In this document: positions 6,362 to 13,027 of the stretch, piece by piece | Layout of the letters: each line of letters begins with the position of its first letter | How positions within the stretch are numbered: the stretch's first letter is position 1 | From: Bacteroidota bacterium | GTDB lineage: Bacteria; Bacteroidota; Bacteroidia; Bacteroidales; Dysgonomonadaceae | NCBI GenBank assembly: GCA_023418255.1 | Contig: JAEZZZ010000019.1 | Span: 1-19,130, forward strand | DNA: 19,130 nucleotides | Direction: 5' to 3' | The notes under the pieces: model-generated | Seen by the model: only the letters and a program-made list of their open reading frames with translations | Told to the model about the DNA's origin: nothing | The model's database searches: none | Translations under genes and position numbers: made by a program

Positions 6362-7171
6362 CTACTTACCATTTGATTTTTGGGGTAACTGTTCAATAAG
6401 CTTTTGAACATGGAGTGGTATTTTTCTTTCGGGATATGCTTTTTGAAGCTCCTCCATCGTTTCTATATACCACCGGAGGCTTTCTTGCAAGTCACGCGAT
6501 GTTTTAACAGTCTCCGGATTTTTATCTCGTAGCGCTTCTTCATATCCTTGAAGCGCTACATCTAATTGTTTGAGAAGTTCAACTCTTTCATCCTTTATTT
6601 TTTTCAATCTTTCATCACTTTTTCTTCTTTCTTCTTTAAAATCATTTTGCATACCATCTAAAAAGTCATATGCTGCTAACATTCTCATATCTACATCTTC
6701 TTGATTTTCATATTTTTCTATAAAGTTGGTTTCTTTATTTGCAAGTTCTATTGCCATGAGAATTGCGATCAGTCTATCTTCTTCGTTAGAAAATTGTTGG
6801 GTATATTTATCTAGATTTTGGTTTGCAATTCTCTGCGTAAGTGCTCCGGCATTATCTATGATCTCGAAAATATGTTTGAAATATTCTACTTCTTCCGGGA
6901 AATATGCAGGTAATTTCTTTTTTGCGAATCCTATCATATCAGGAATTGATTGTTTCTCTACTTGTTCTGTTGTTTGTTGTTTGTTGTGTTGCGCTTGAAT
7001 GGGGTAATTGACGCAAAGCACACAAATGGCGCATACAGCGACAACAACTTTAGCTTTGCTCAAAGGATGCACTCCGGAAAATTCTTTTATGGTCAGCCTA
7101 TGCAACGGCATTTGTTTCTTTTCAAACGGATAAGCAAAAAGATTAAATAAAGAAGAAATAGCAACTTTCAT
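6362..7171 (-). CDS. Secreted helical/coiled-coil protein of unknown function
   Basis: I do not recognise this family. From the ATG at 7171 the protein has 269 residues. A hydrophobic stretch (about 41-54, AKVVVAVCAICVLCV) ending in YPIQAQ looks like a signal peptide with cleavage near 60. An alternative start at 7111 (MPLHRL) gives a more typical signal-peptide length. The reading frame is open to 7216, but that ATG lies upstream of a good promoter -7 element (7198-7205), so it is rejected. The mature part is almost all charged helix, with KEERRKSDERLKKIKDE as a likely coiled coil, and it has almost no cysteine. It is probably periplasmic or surface-exposed. It stands alone and converges on the Fic gene. 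Codon use and composition look like its neighbours, so it is likely a real gene. Confidence 0.75.
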   Translation of the reverse strand: MKVAISSLFNLFAYPFEKKQMPLHRLTIKEFSGVHPLSKAKVVVAVCAICVLCVNYPIQAQHNKQQTTEQVEKQSIPDMIGFAKKKLPAYFPEEVEYFKHIFEIIDNAGALTQRIANQNLDKYTQQFSNEEDRLIAILMAIELANKETNFIEKYENQEDVDMRMLAAYDFLDGMQNDFKEERRKSDERLKKIKDERVELLKQLDVALQGYEEALRDKNPETVKTSRDLQESLRWYIETMEELQKAYPERKIPLHVQKLIEQLPQKSNGK

Positions 7172-7197
7172 AATAAATAAATATATAAATCTGTCAA

Positions 7198-7226
7198 CAA
7201 AGATAAAAAAAAGCATTTAAGCGCAA
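7198..7226 (-). promoter_or_regulatory. Promoter of the secreted helical protein
   Basis: The minus strand reads TATCTTTG at 7205-7198, with a TTG at 7226-7224 about 18 nt upstream. Both match the Bacteroidetes consensus. It sits about 27 nt before the ATG at 7171 and fixes that as the earliest usable start. Confidence 0.65.
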
Positions 7227-7353
7227 TAATCAACACCAATTTTAACCATTGTTGATAGGCGCAAGGCAATAAAATGTCTTTCTATCAGACGATATAATCT
7301 TCAAAAAAACACTCATTTTACTCAACACAAAATAAATATTATTAAAATAATAA

Positions 7354-7383
7354 TTGATATTATTAAAAAACATATTACCTTTG
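7354..7383 (+). promoter_or_regulatory. Promoter of the DUF2089 operon
   Basis: TTG at 7354-7356, a 19-nt spacer, then TACCTTTG at 7376-7383: a near-perfect Bacteroidetes housekeeping promoter. The ATG follows 20 nt later. The flanking DNA is extremely AT-rich, with several ATTATTA repeats. Confidence 0.75.
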
Positions 7384-7403
7384 TAAAAAAATAACACAAA
7401 GAT

Positions 7404-7670
7404 ATGCTACCTTGTAAATGTCCAAGTTGCCAACGGCAACTCAATGTAAAAAGCCTGGTGTGCGCGCATTGCTCCACAGAGGTTTCCGGTTTGTATGAAT
7501 TGCCGCTTTTGGCACGCCTTTCGCCGGATGAACAAGCCTTTGTCGTAAAGTTCGTAAAATGCAGCGGCAGCCTGAAAGATATGGCAAAAGAGCTGTCGCT
7601 CAGCTATCCCACAGTTCGAAATTTATTGAATAACATTATCTTAACCATTGAAAACTATGAAAAAGCGTAA
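7404..7670 (+). CDS. DUF2089-family zinc-ribbon / helix-turn-helix regulator
   Basis: A small (88 aa) probable DNA-binding protein. The N-terminus has two Cys pairs, CKCPSC (Cys6/Cys9) and CAHC (Cys20/Cys23), that should hold one zinc ion. Residues about 54-80 (GSLKDMAKELSLSYPTVRNL) form a helix-turn-helix like those of sigma-factor region 4. This architecture defines DUF2089. It has its own strong promoter, and its last 14 nt overlap the ATG of the downstream membrane-protein gene, implying translational coupling. By analogy with other small regulators at the head of operons, it may control its own transcription. That is inference: no repeated operator was found beyond the AT-rich promoter DNA. 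The family is sure and the role is probable. Confidence 0.88.
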   Translation: MLPCKCPSCQRQLNVKSLVCAHCSTEVSGLYELPLLARLSPDEQAFVVKFVKCSGSLKDMAKELSLSYPTVRNLLNNIILTIENYEKA

Positions 7671-8256
7671 TTTTTGGTCGTGGCTTGTCAATCCGTTCGT
7701 GCGAATTGCCGGATGGCACGCCTTTTTTATCGGAATTCTGTTTGTGATACTGTGTGCCGTTGTCGGCACCTACGCAAACGTAGCCTTCGATGGCGTGATA
7801 GACGCGCACATCACCACGCGATTCACTTTTCACACTGCTTTTATCTTGCAGTTTATCAACCTATTGAGCCTTGTAGGAGCAATGTATATTGCGGCAATGA
7901 TTGTTGCCAAGCACACGCGCTTTGTGGATATTTTGGGAACTTTGACGCTTGCAAGAGCACCGATGTTGTTTCTTGCGATTGCCGGATTATTTATCACGCC
8001 GATTTCGGCAGGCGAGATATTGCAAAATCCGATGGCAATTTTTGCCAATACGGGATATCTGATGTTCATGCTTACGTCAGTAGCCGCTGTTGTTTGGATG
8101 ATGACACTGTTTTTTAACGCGTGGCGTGTTTCCACCGAAACCAAAGGCACTAAGCTGATTGTCAGTTTTATTATTGGCATGATGGCTGCGGAAGTTGTTT
8201 CCAAACTATTGATTTATTTTTTTCTTCAAACTCATTCATCTATTGATTATCTATAA
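7657..8256 (+). CDS. Five-helix inner-membrane protein (Yip1-like)
   Basis: A 199-residue polytopic membrane protein. Hydrophobic segments lie at about 20-40, 61-84, 99-116, 133-154 and 166-190. A short N-terminal part (MKKRNFWSWLVNPFVRIAGW) and the general layout resemble the Yip1/YIP1-like superfamily, common beside DUF2089 genes in Bacteroidetes as far as I recall. No catalytic motif is visible. I chose the ATG at 7657 over an upstream TTG at 7648. Either start overlaps the regulator gene, so the two are translationally coupled. The hydrolase gene follows 21 nt after the stop. Transport or a membrane-sensing role would fit, but nothing in the sequence decides it. The Yip1 link is a resemblance, not a proof. 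Confidence 0.82.
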   Translation: MKKRNFWSWLVNPFVRIAGWHAFFIGILFVILCAVVGTYANVAFDGVIDAHITTRFTFHTAFILQFINLLSLVGAMYIAAMIVAKHTRFVDILGTLTLARAPMLFLAIAGLFITPISAGEILQNPMAIFANTGYLMFMLTSVAAVVWMMTLFFNAWRVSTETKGTKLIVSFIIGMMAAEVVSKLLIYFFLQTHSSIDYL

Positions 8257-8277
8257 ATAAACAATATTTAGACAAAT

Positions 8278-9669
8278 ATGAAAAAGAATATATTATCCAT
8301 AGCATTGATTTTACTCAGTTTACCCGTATTCTCGCAAACCATTACGGGAAGCTGGAAGGGCACGCTCAACGCCATGGGAGCAAAACTCCCGGTGGTATTC
8401 AATATCGAAAAAAGCGATACGATTTACACCGCCACGTTGGACAGCCCCGAACAAGGTGCGTTTGGCATTCCTCTTTCAAAAATCACATTTCGAAACGATA
8501 CGCTGCACATCGAAGCAAGCGCGTTGGGAGTTGCATATACCGGTGTGTTTGCTACGGATTCAATCTACGGAACATTTTCGCAAGGAGGATTCAATTTTCC
8601 GCTAACGCTGAAAAAAGGCGATAAAATAAACTTGGCGCGTCCGCAAACGCCTACGGAACCGTTTCCATACCGCAGCGAGGAGGTCACCTTTCAGAATAAA
8701 GAAGCGAAAATTGATTTGGTGGGTACGCTCACGCTCCCCAATTCAACCGACACATTTCCGGCGGTGATTCTTGTTGCCGGAAGTGGTCCAAACGACCGCG
8801 ACGAAACCATTTTGGGACATAAGCCGTTTTTGGTGTTGGCGGATTACCTCACTCGTAAAGGCATTGCCGTATTACGCTACGACAAGCGGGGCGTAGCGTC
8901 ATCGCAAGGTGTTTACTCCACCGCCACTACCGACGATTTTGCGGCAGATGCACAAGCAGCGTTCAACTTTCTGCTGACGCGCAAAGAAATTATACCAACA
9001 AAAATCGGCATTATCGGTCACAGCGAAGGCGGCATTATTGCGCCAATGGTGGCTGCCTCCAATCGTCATGTGGCGTTCGTTGTTCTGATGGCAGCAATGG
9101 GTGTGCCGGGCGACTCCTTGATGCTGAAGCAGAATGAAGCGTTGATGATCGCACAAGGTGTGGATTTGGCTTCGCTCAACAAATTGCAAGCTATCAACGC
9201 GGAAACATATCGATTTCTGAAAGATATAGAAGTCTATACCGACGCGAATCGAACCACATTAAAATATAAATTAAGCAGCTATTGGGAAAACATGCCTATT
9301 CGAATGCGCAAAAACGTAAAGAAAGAGGCGTTTGTGCAAGGCAACGAAAGAACCCTTTCATCACGATGGTTTCGCCGCTTCTTAAATATCCGTCCGACAG
9401 AATATCTCGAAAAAGTGCGTTGTCCCATTTTGGCAATTAGCGGCGAAAAAGACATCCAAGTAGATGCCGCCGACAATCTTATCGCTATCAAAAACATATC
9501 AGAAAAAACTCATCACAACAACACAACCATAAAAGTGTATCCCAACCTGAATCATCTGTTTCAGACTTGCGAAACAGGCTATCCGAATGAATATGGAAAA
9601 ATAGAGGAGACTATCGCGCCGGAAGTGTTAGAAGATATTGCAGAGTGGATAATAAAAAACATCCCCTAA
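8278..9669 (+). CDS. Secreted alpha/beta hydrolase with N-terminal beta domain
   Basis: A probable exported serine esterase or peptidase, 463 residues. A clear signal peptide (MKKNILSIALILLSLPVFSQ) ends near residue 20. Residues about 21-120 form a lipocalin-like beta domain starting GSWKGTLNAMG, often seen before this hydrolase type in Bacteroidetes. The alpha/beta hydrolase domain follows (about 135-463), with an oxyanion-type GSGPNDRDE segment and the nucleophile elbow GHSEGG (247-252, Ser249). The likely acid is Asp392 in SGEKDIQV and the base His426 in NLNHLF. It is the third gene of the DUF2089 operon, so its expression is probably tied to the regulator. Substrates could be acyl esters or small peptides. 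The family is secure and the reaction is open. Confidence 0.92.
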   Translation: MKKNILSIALILLSLPVFSQTITGSWKGTLNAMGAKLPVVFNIEKSDTIYTATLDSPEQGAFGIPLSKITFRNDTLHIEASALGVAYTGVFATDSIYGTFSQGGFNFPLTLKKGDKINLARPQTPTEPFPYRSEEVTFQNKEAKIDLVGTLTLPNSTDTFPAVILVAGSGPNDRDETILGHKPFLVLADYLTRKGIAVLRYDKRGVASSQGVYSTATTDDFAADAQAAFNFLLTRKEIIPTKIGIIGHSEGGIIAPMVAASNRHVAFVVLMAAMGVPGDSLMLKQNEALMIAQGVDLASLNKLQAINAETYRFLKDIEVYTDANRTTLKYKLSSYWENMPIRMRKNVKKEAFVQGNERTLSSRWFRRFLNIRPTEYLEKVRCPILAISGEKDIQVDAADNLIAIKNISEKTHHNNTTIKVYPNLNHLFQTCETGYPNEYGKIEETIAPEVLEDIAEWIIKNIP

Positions 9670-9751
9670 CCCGGTGTTTAATTGGCTGCCAACAACCATC
9701 GGCAAAAGTTGTTTTGGCTGTTTGATTGGATAATAATCCAAAGATTTCATG

Positions 9752-9759
9752 TACATTTG
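9752..9759 (+). promoter_or_regulatory. -7 promoter element for the 61-residue membrane protein
   Basis: TACATTTG matches TAnnTTTG and lies 19 nt before the ATG at 9779. The nearest upstream TTG (9726-9728) is spaced 23 nt away, longer than usual. It shows that the reading frame's first ATG at 9749 lies upstream of transcription. Confidence 0.55.
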
Positions 9760-9778
9760 CATCATAAAATCATTTGAT

Positions 9779-9964
9779 ATGCGAAAAAAGAAAATCGTAA
9801 TACGCGTCTTACTGGCTCTCATCATTCTAATTGCGGTGGCCGCCATCGTTTGCTTACTGGTTCTTCCGAAATGGAAAGGCATATACTTGGCGGGCTGTGG
9901 TGGATTTTTGATTATCAATTTATTGTTGATGCTTTACTTTGTGAACAGAAACTTCAAATTTTAA
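9779..9964 (+). CDS. Small membrane protein, unknown function
   Basis: A 61-residue protein with a basic start (MRKKKIVIR) and two hydrophobic helices (about 10-28 and 35-54) joined by PKWKGIYLAGCGG. The two helices form a likely hairpin with short, positively charged ends. I do not recognise a family. The start at 9779 is preferred because a -7 element lies at 9752-9759, and the upstream in-frame ATG (9749) is inside that promoter. Its stop TAA (9962-9964) directly abuts the stop codon of the convergent AlkD-like gene. Translation is likely, given a dedicated promoter and a coherent membrane-protein composition, but it remains a hypothetical gene. Confidence 0.6.
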   Translation: MRKKKIVIRVLLALIILIAVAAIVCLLVLPKWKGIYLAGCGGFLIINLLLMLYFVNRNFKF

Positions 9965-10660
9965 TCAAGACAAATCAAACTCAAAACAAAGAGCTTCATA
10001 TACTTCGCGTTGCCACGAAGTTGTAGCATCCTCAAAATCGCCAAGCATTTCCAAAATGCATTTGCCGTTTTCCGAGGATTGCCTGCCCGCACGTTTTAAA
10101 GCACCTAAAGCGGCTTGACGGAGAAACAATTCATCGGCATACAAATCGGCAACAGCACAGGTGAGAAGTTTTTTCATACTTATCTTTTCAACAAGCGGTG
10201 AGCAAATCATTGCCAAACGCGCGAAAAGCCAATATCCGGTGGCGCGCAATCCCCATTTTTTATCGACAATCCATTCACAGACCAACTCGTCTGCATACGG
10301 CAGGTCTTGCAAAAGATTCATACACAGCTGTTCACGAATTTCCTGATATGCAATATTTTCTGCCCATTGACGTGCTGTTTGAGGTTGGAATTCGTTTTCG
10401 GGATAAATAAGCGTAGCCAAAATCTTTAATTCGCGAACATCTTTTTGCCACATTACTTCTGCCAACGTCCGATTATGCGGACACTCTTTGGCAAGCCGAC
10501 GCAACGTAAGAATATCTACCCCAAAATTCACTTTATAATGAATCCCCTTCTGACGCATGCTTTGAGCGCGCATGCCATCCATTGATTGACGTAGACGAAT
10601 TCTCACTTTTCGCAGCATTTCATCAATTGAATCACCCTGTTGAGTCTGTTTTATTTCCAT
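9965..10660 (-). CDS. AlkD-like DNA alkylation-repair protein (HEAT-repeat glycosylase family)
   Basis: A 231-residue, all-helical protein resembling the AlkC/AlkD family, whose members excise alkylated bases from DNA through stacked HEAT-like repeats. Supporting segments are GVDILTLRRLAKECPHN (47-63) near the N-terminus, DVRELKILATLIYP, and the WAENI...IREQL and WGLRATGYWLFARL helices, which resemble the repeat pattern of this family. I could not identify the catalytic Asp and Trp with confidence. It is a single-gene unit with a -7 element 24 nt upstream of its start. Some members of this family are not glycosylases, so activity is inferred from similarity. Confidence 0.78.
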   Translation of the reverse strand: MEIKQTQQGDSIDEMLRKVRIRLRQSMDGMRAQSMRQKGIHYKVNFGVDILTLRRLAKECPHNRTLAEVMWQKDVRELKILATLIYPENEFQPQTARQWAENIAYQEIREQLCMNLLQDLPYADELVCEWIVDKKWGLRATGYWLFARLAMICSPLVEKISMKKLLTCAVADLYADELFLRQAALGALKRAGRQSSENGKCILEMLGDFEDATTSWQREVYEALCFEFDLS

Positions 10661-10683
10661 ATTCTACCTGTTTTCTTCAACTA

Positions 10684-10691
10684 CAAAAGTA
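10684..10691 (-). promoter_or_regulatory. -7 promoter element for the AlkD-like gene
   Basis: The minus strand reads TACTTTTG, matching TAnnTTTG, 24 nt upstream of the ATG at 10660. It faces away from the pepE promoter, about 40 bp to its right. Confidence 0.5.
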
Positions 10692-10732
10692 ATTTATTAT
10701 TTCATATATCAGGTTATCTTACGCATTTTGAT

Positions 10733-10740
10733 TATTTTTG
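10733..10740 (+). promoter_or_regulatory. -7 promoter element for pepE
   Basis: TATTTTTG matches TAnnTTTG, 47 nt before the ATG. No -33 TTG at the usual spacing. Moderately weak. Confidence 0.45.
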
Positions 10741-10787
10741 TATGATTAAACAATAAATGTATAACCCTTTAAAGACAAACAAACCGC

Positions 10788-11495
10788 ATGAGACTATTGT
10801 TAATCAGTAATTCCACCAATCCCGGTGAGGCCTATTTGGATTATCCTAAAAATAATATTAAAGACTTTTTAGGCGACGATATCAAAAACGCGTTATTCAT
10901 TCCTTTTGCAGCCGTTACGTTTTCTTTTGACGAATATGAAGATAAAGTAAATCAACGTTTTGCCGAAATCGGTCACAAAGTAACCGGAATTCATCGATTT
11001 GCAAACCCGACAGAAGCCATTGAAAATGCTGACGCTATCATTGTTGGGGGAGGAAACACATGGCAGTTGGTGAGCATGTTACAAGAGAGAAAGCTGATGA
11101 AAGCGATTCGAAAAAAAGTAAAAGAAGGAACACCATACATTGGTTGGAGCGCGGGCTCAAACATTGCTTGCCCGACACTTCGCACCACTAACGACATGCC
11201 CATTATGGAGCCGAAAAAATTTAAAACACTTAACCTGATTCCTTTTCAAATCAATCCACACTACTTGGACGAAAATCCTGCAAATCACGGTGGCGAAACG
11301 CGTGAAGTGCGCATCAGTGAATTTATTGAGGTGAATCGTGACTTGTATGTGGTGGGATTGCGCGAAGGAACCATGCTGCGCTTGGAAGACAAAAGATTGT
11401 CGATGATCGGCTCGCGCCAAGCACGCATCTTCAAATATGGTCAGGCCCCACTAGAACTTTCCGATAGGGACGATTTTAGTTTCTTGCTGAAATAA
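10788..11495 (+). CDS. pepE: Dipeptidase E (alpha-aspartyl dipeptidase)
   Basis: A cytosolic serine peptidase of family S51 that hydrolyses dipeptides with N-terminal aspartate. The 235 residues match the family length. The fold is a class I glutamine-amidotransferase-like domain. VGGGNTWQL (86-94) is the conserved glycine-rich loop and GWSAGSN (119-125) holds the nucleophile Ser121. Asp136 and His158 (in NPHY) complete the triad. All three are exactly one residue after the Ser120, Asp135 and His157 of the Salmonella enzyme, so the triad is intact. The start ATG is the first in the frame and is supported by an upstream -7 element. It is a single gene, divergent from the AlkD-like gene. Role: salvage of aspartyl dipeptides. 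Confidence 0.95.
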   Translation: MRLLLISNSTNPGEAYLDYPKNNIKDFLGDDIKNALFIPFAAVTFSFDEYEDKVNQRFAEIGHKVTGIHRFANPTEAIENADAIIVGGGNTWQLVSMLQERKLMKAIRKKVKEGTPYIGWSAGSNIACPTLRTTNDMPIMEPKKFKTLNLIPFQINPHYLDENPANHGGETREVRISEFIEVNRDLYVVGLREGTMLRLEDKRLSMIGSRQARIFKYGQAPLELSDRDDFSFLLK

Positions 11496-11776
11496 TTCTC
11501 TTTTCGTAAGCTAACGCCTGAATAACAGAAAAAAAGGTTCTGGTTTCGAGGAGAACGTGATGTTGCAAAATGCAGCGAAACACTCTCGCTCAAAAAGCTT
11601 ATTCATAGTGCAATAATGACGATTCGCAGTTAGCAGTCAATAGCAAAGGAGGCGACTCAACAGAGATGAAAGAGGCAAAAGTGCTGAAAAAAGAAGAAAG
11701 CGAGGAGGGAAGTATTTCATTCATGAGTGCATAAAAGCTCTCTGTCAACGAAAGAGACTCCCGATTATAAAAACAA
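11496..11776. other. Intergenic region between pepE and tRNA-Leu, no gene seen
   Basis: About 280 bp of purine-rich plus-strand sequence with no recognisable coding frame. The long minus-strand frame that overlaps it includes the tRNA gene and has no protein-like features. No repeat or operator was recognised. Confidence 0.5.
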
Positions 11777-11811
11777 CAAAGAGTTTCAATCTTGAAAATT
11801 GAAACTCTTTG
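11777..11811 (-). terminator. Rho-independent terminator of tRNA-Leu
   Basis: CAAAGAGTTTCAAT (11777-11790) pairs perfectly with ATTGAAACTCTTTG (11798-11811), a 14-bp stem with a 7-nt loop. Read on the minus strand it is followed by a T-rich stretch (TTGTTTTTA). It begins 3 nt beyond the tRNA 3' end, an unusually tight and strong arrangement. Confidence 0.85.
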
Positions 11812-11814
11812 CTG

Positions 11815-11900
11815 TACTCGGAGCGGGACTTGAACCCGCACAGCCAATAAAGGCCACAAGATTTTAAGTCTTGCGTGTCTACCTATTCCACCATCCGAGC
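11815..11900 (-). tRNA. tRNA-Leu, anticodon UAA
   Basis: On the minus strand the acceptor stem GCTCGGA pairs with TCCGAGT (one G-U pair), with discriminator A. The anticodon stem-loop CAAGA-CTTAAAA-TCTTG carries TAA (plus 11864-11866), reading UUA codons. A class II long variable arm (GGCCTTTATTGGC) and the T arm GCGGG-TTCAAGT-CCCGC are complete. CCA is not encoded. A promoter -7 element and a strong terminator flank it, so it is a single-gene unit. Confidence 0.97.
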
Positions 11901-11933
11901 GCCTTTTTAAGACTCTTTGGTACGAAGTCGGCG

Positions 11934-11941
11934 CAAAGGTA
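11934..11941 (-). promoter_or_regulatory. -7 promoter element of tRNA-Leu
   Basis: The minus strand reads TACCTTTG, matching TAnnTTTG, 33 nt before the mature tRNA 5' end. No -33 TTTG at the ideal distance. Confidence 0.65.
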
Positions 11942-12022
11942 CAACATTTTTTGAAAAAAGGAGTTTTTTTGAGAAAAAATGTTTTTATGTAAGTTCAATT
12001 AGTAAATGCAACACAAGAAAAA

Positions 12023-12051
12023 AATCATAGAGGGTCTAACCCTCTATGATT
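12023..12051. repeat. 12-bp-stem palindrome between tRNA-Leu and the IS30 relic
   Basis: AATCATAGAGGG (12023-12034) pairs perfectly with CCCTCTATGATT (12040-12051) around TCTAA. A run of A precedes it on the plus strand, so in the minus direction it resembles a rho-independent terminator. No gene on the minus strand needs it, because the IS30 relic reads rightward. It may be an orphan terminator of a lost gene or part of the IS boundary. Confidence 0.6.
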
Positions 12052-12086
12052 AGGCTAAAAGTTTTAACTTTATGTTGTTATAAAAA

Positions 12087-12940
12087 GTAAAAAACATCGA
12101 AGCTAAGCACCAAAAGCACACAATATATGTTTTACTGCAACAGAATTGCTCGCAAAGCTATATTACCCGTGTTATAGGCAAGTATCGCTCGGTAGTATCA
12201 AGAGAAATAAAACGCAACGCTTGTACTATACCGGCAAACACAACTACAAGAAGGAATATAAAAAAACACTCTTTCAAAAACAACGGTTCCTTCCCAGATG
12301 TGCCTTTAGCGCGGAAAAGGTGTTGGAAGGGAAGCTGTATACTCTTTTGCATCATAAGCTTAAACATCTCAAACGGAGCAATCGGCAAGACCGGTAAAGC
12401 TGGAATAAAAAACAAGATCAGCATTGATAAACGCCCAAAAATCGTTGATTTAAAAAACCGTTTAGGCGATTGGGAGCTCCACACCATTGTCGGGAAAAAT
12501 AACAAGGGTGCTATTCTGACCATTGTAGAAAGAAAAACCGGCTTTTTGATTGCCGAAAATTAGAATAAGGTAAGAATGCAAAAGCTTTGGTTCAGAAATT
12601 GATTCGTGCACTGCTCCTCTTCAGAGAATATGTATATACCATCACATCGGATAACGGAAGCGAGTTTGCCGAACACAAACTGGTCGCGTGAAGATTAGAT
12701 ATCCGATTTTTATTTTGTTCATCCCTCCTGCTCATGTCAAAGAGGTCTGAGTGAATATACCAATAAGCTTATTCGAGAATATATTTCCAAGAAAACATCT
12801 TTTGATGACTATAATGATCAAAAAAATTAAACAAATACAATATCAAATTAACAAAAGACCAAGATAACTTTTTAAATTATGAAACTTCAAAGCGAGCATT
12901 TTTTACATCTTTGTAAAACTCTGTTGCATTTGTGAGTTGA
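12087..12940 (+). pseudogene. IS30-family transposase, decayed
   Basis: A clear IS30-type transposase in pieces. The first part (from about 12087) reads HTIYVLLQQNCSQSYI then RVIGKYRSVVSREIKRN, the N-terminal helix-turn-helix. The start codon is now GTA. A frame change near 12215 moves to YYTGKHNYKKEYKK and AEKVLEGKL. After a stop and an apparent internal deletion, the core resumes as ISIDKRPKIVDLKNRLGDW and ends at AEN-stop (12563). A further shift gives YVYTITSDNGSEFAEH, and the tail ends VAFVS before TGA at 12938-12940. The first catalytic Asp of the WELDTI motif is His (WELHTI), so activity is lost even apart from the frameshifts. The span of about 285 codons is shorter than intact copies. 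Confidence 0.85.
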
Positions 12941-13027
12941 ATCTACGAACTGCAGCACGATTTCCTTTTTCTTTTCATTCTGTAATGGGTTTATTTCTTT
13001 TTTATTTAAACTAAATGCGGCGCAAAT

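Larger units (their letters stand above)
12023..12960 (+). mobile_element. IS30-family insertion sequence relic
   Basis: The transposase pseudogene plus short flanks. Exact ends are not defined. The palindrome at 12023-12051 is taken as the leftmost plausible limit, and no matching inverted repeat was found on the right. A frameshifted, internally deleted transposase with a mutated active site indicates an old insertion. Confidence 0.45.

Noticed and set aside
5331..7171. A toxin-antitoxin pair formed by Fic and the neighbouring helical protein.
   Set aside because: The neighbour is convergent, exported by a signal peptide and has its own promoter, whereas class II Fic proteins carry their inhibitor in the same chain.
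11599..11859. An 86-codon minus-strand frame.
   Set aside because: Its first part is the 3' half of the tRNA-Leu gene plus its terminator, and it has no protein-like features.
12158..12523. A 121-codon minus-strand frame in the IS30 region.
   Set aside because: It is antisense to recognisable transposase segments and shows only the hydrophobic bias expected of such a shadow.
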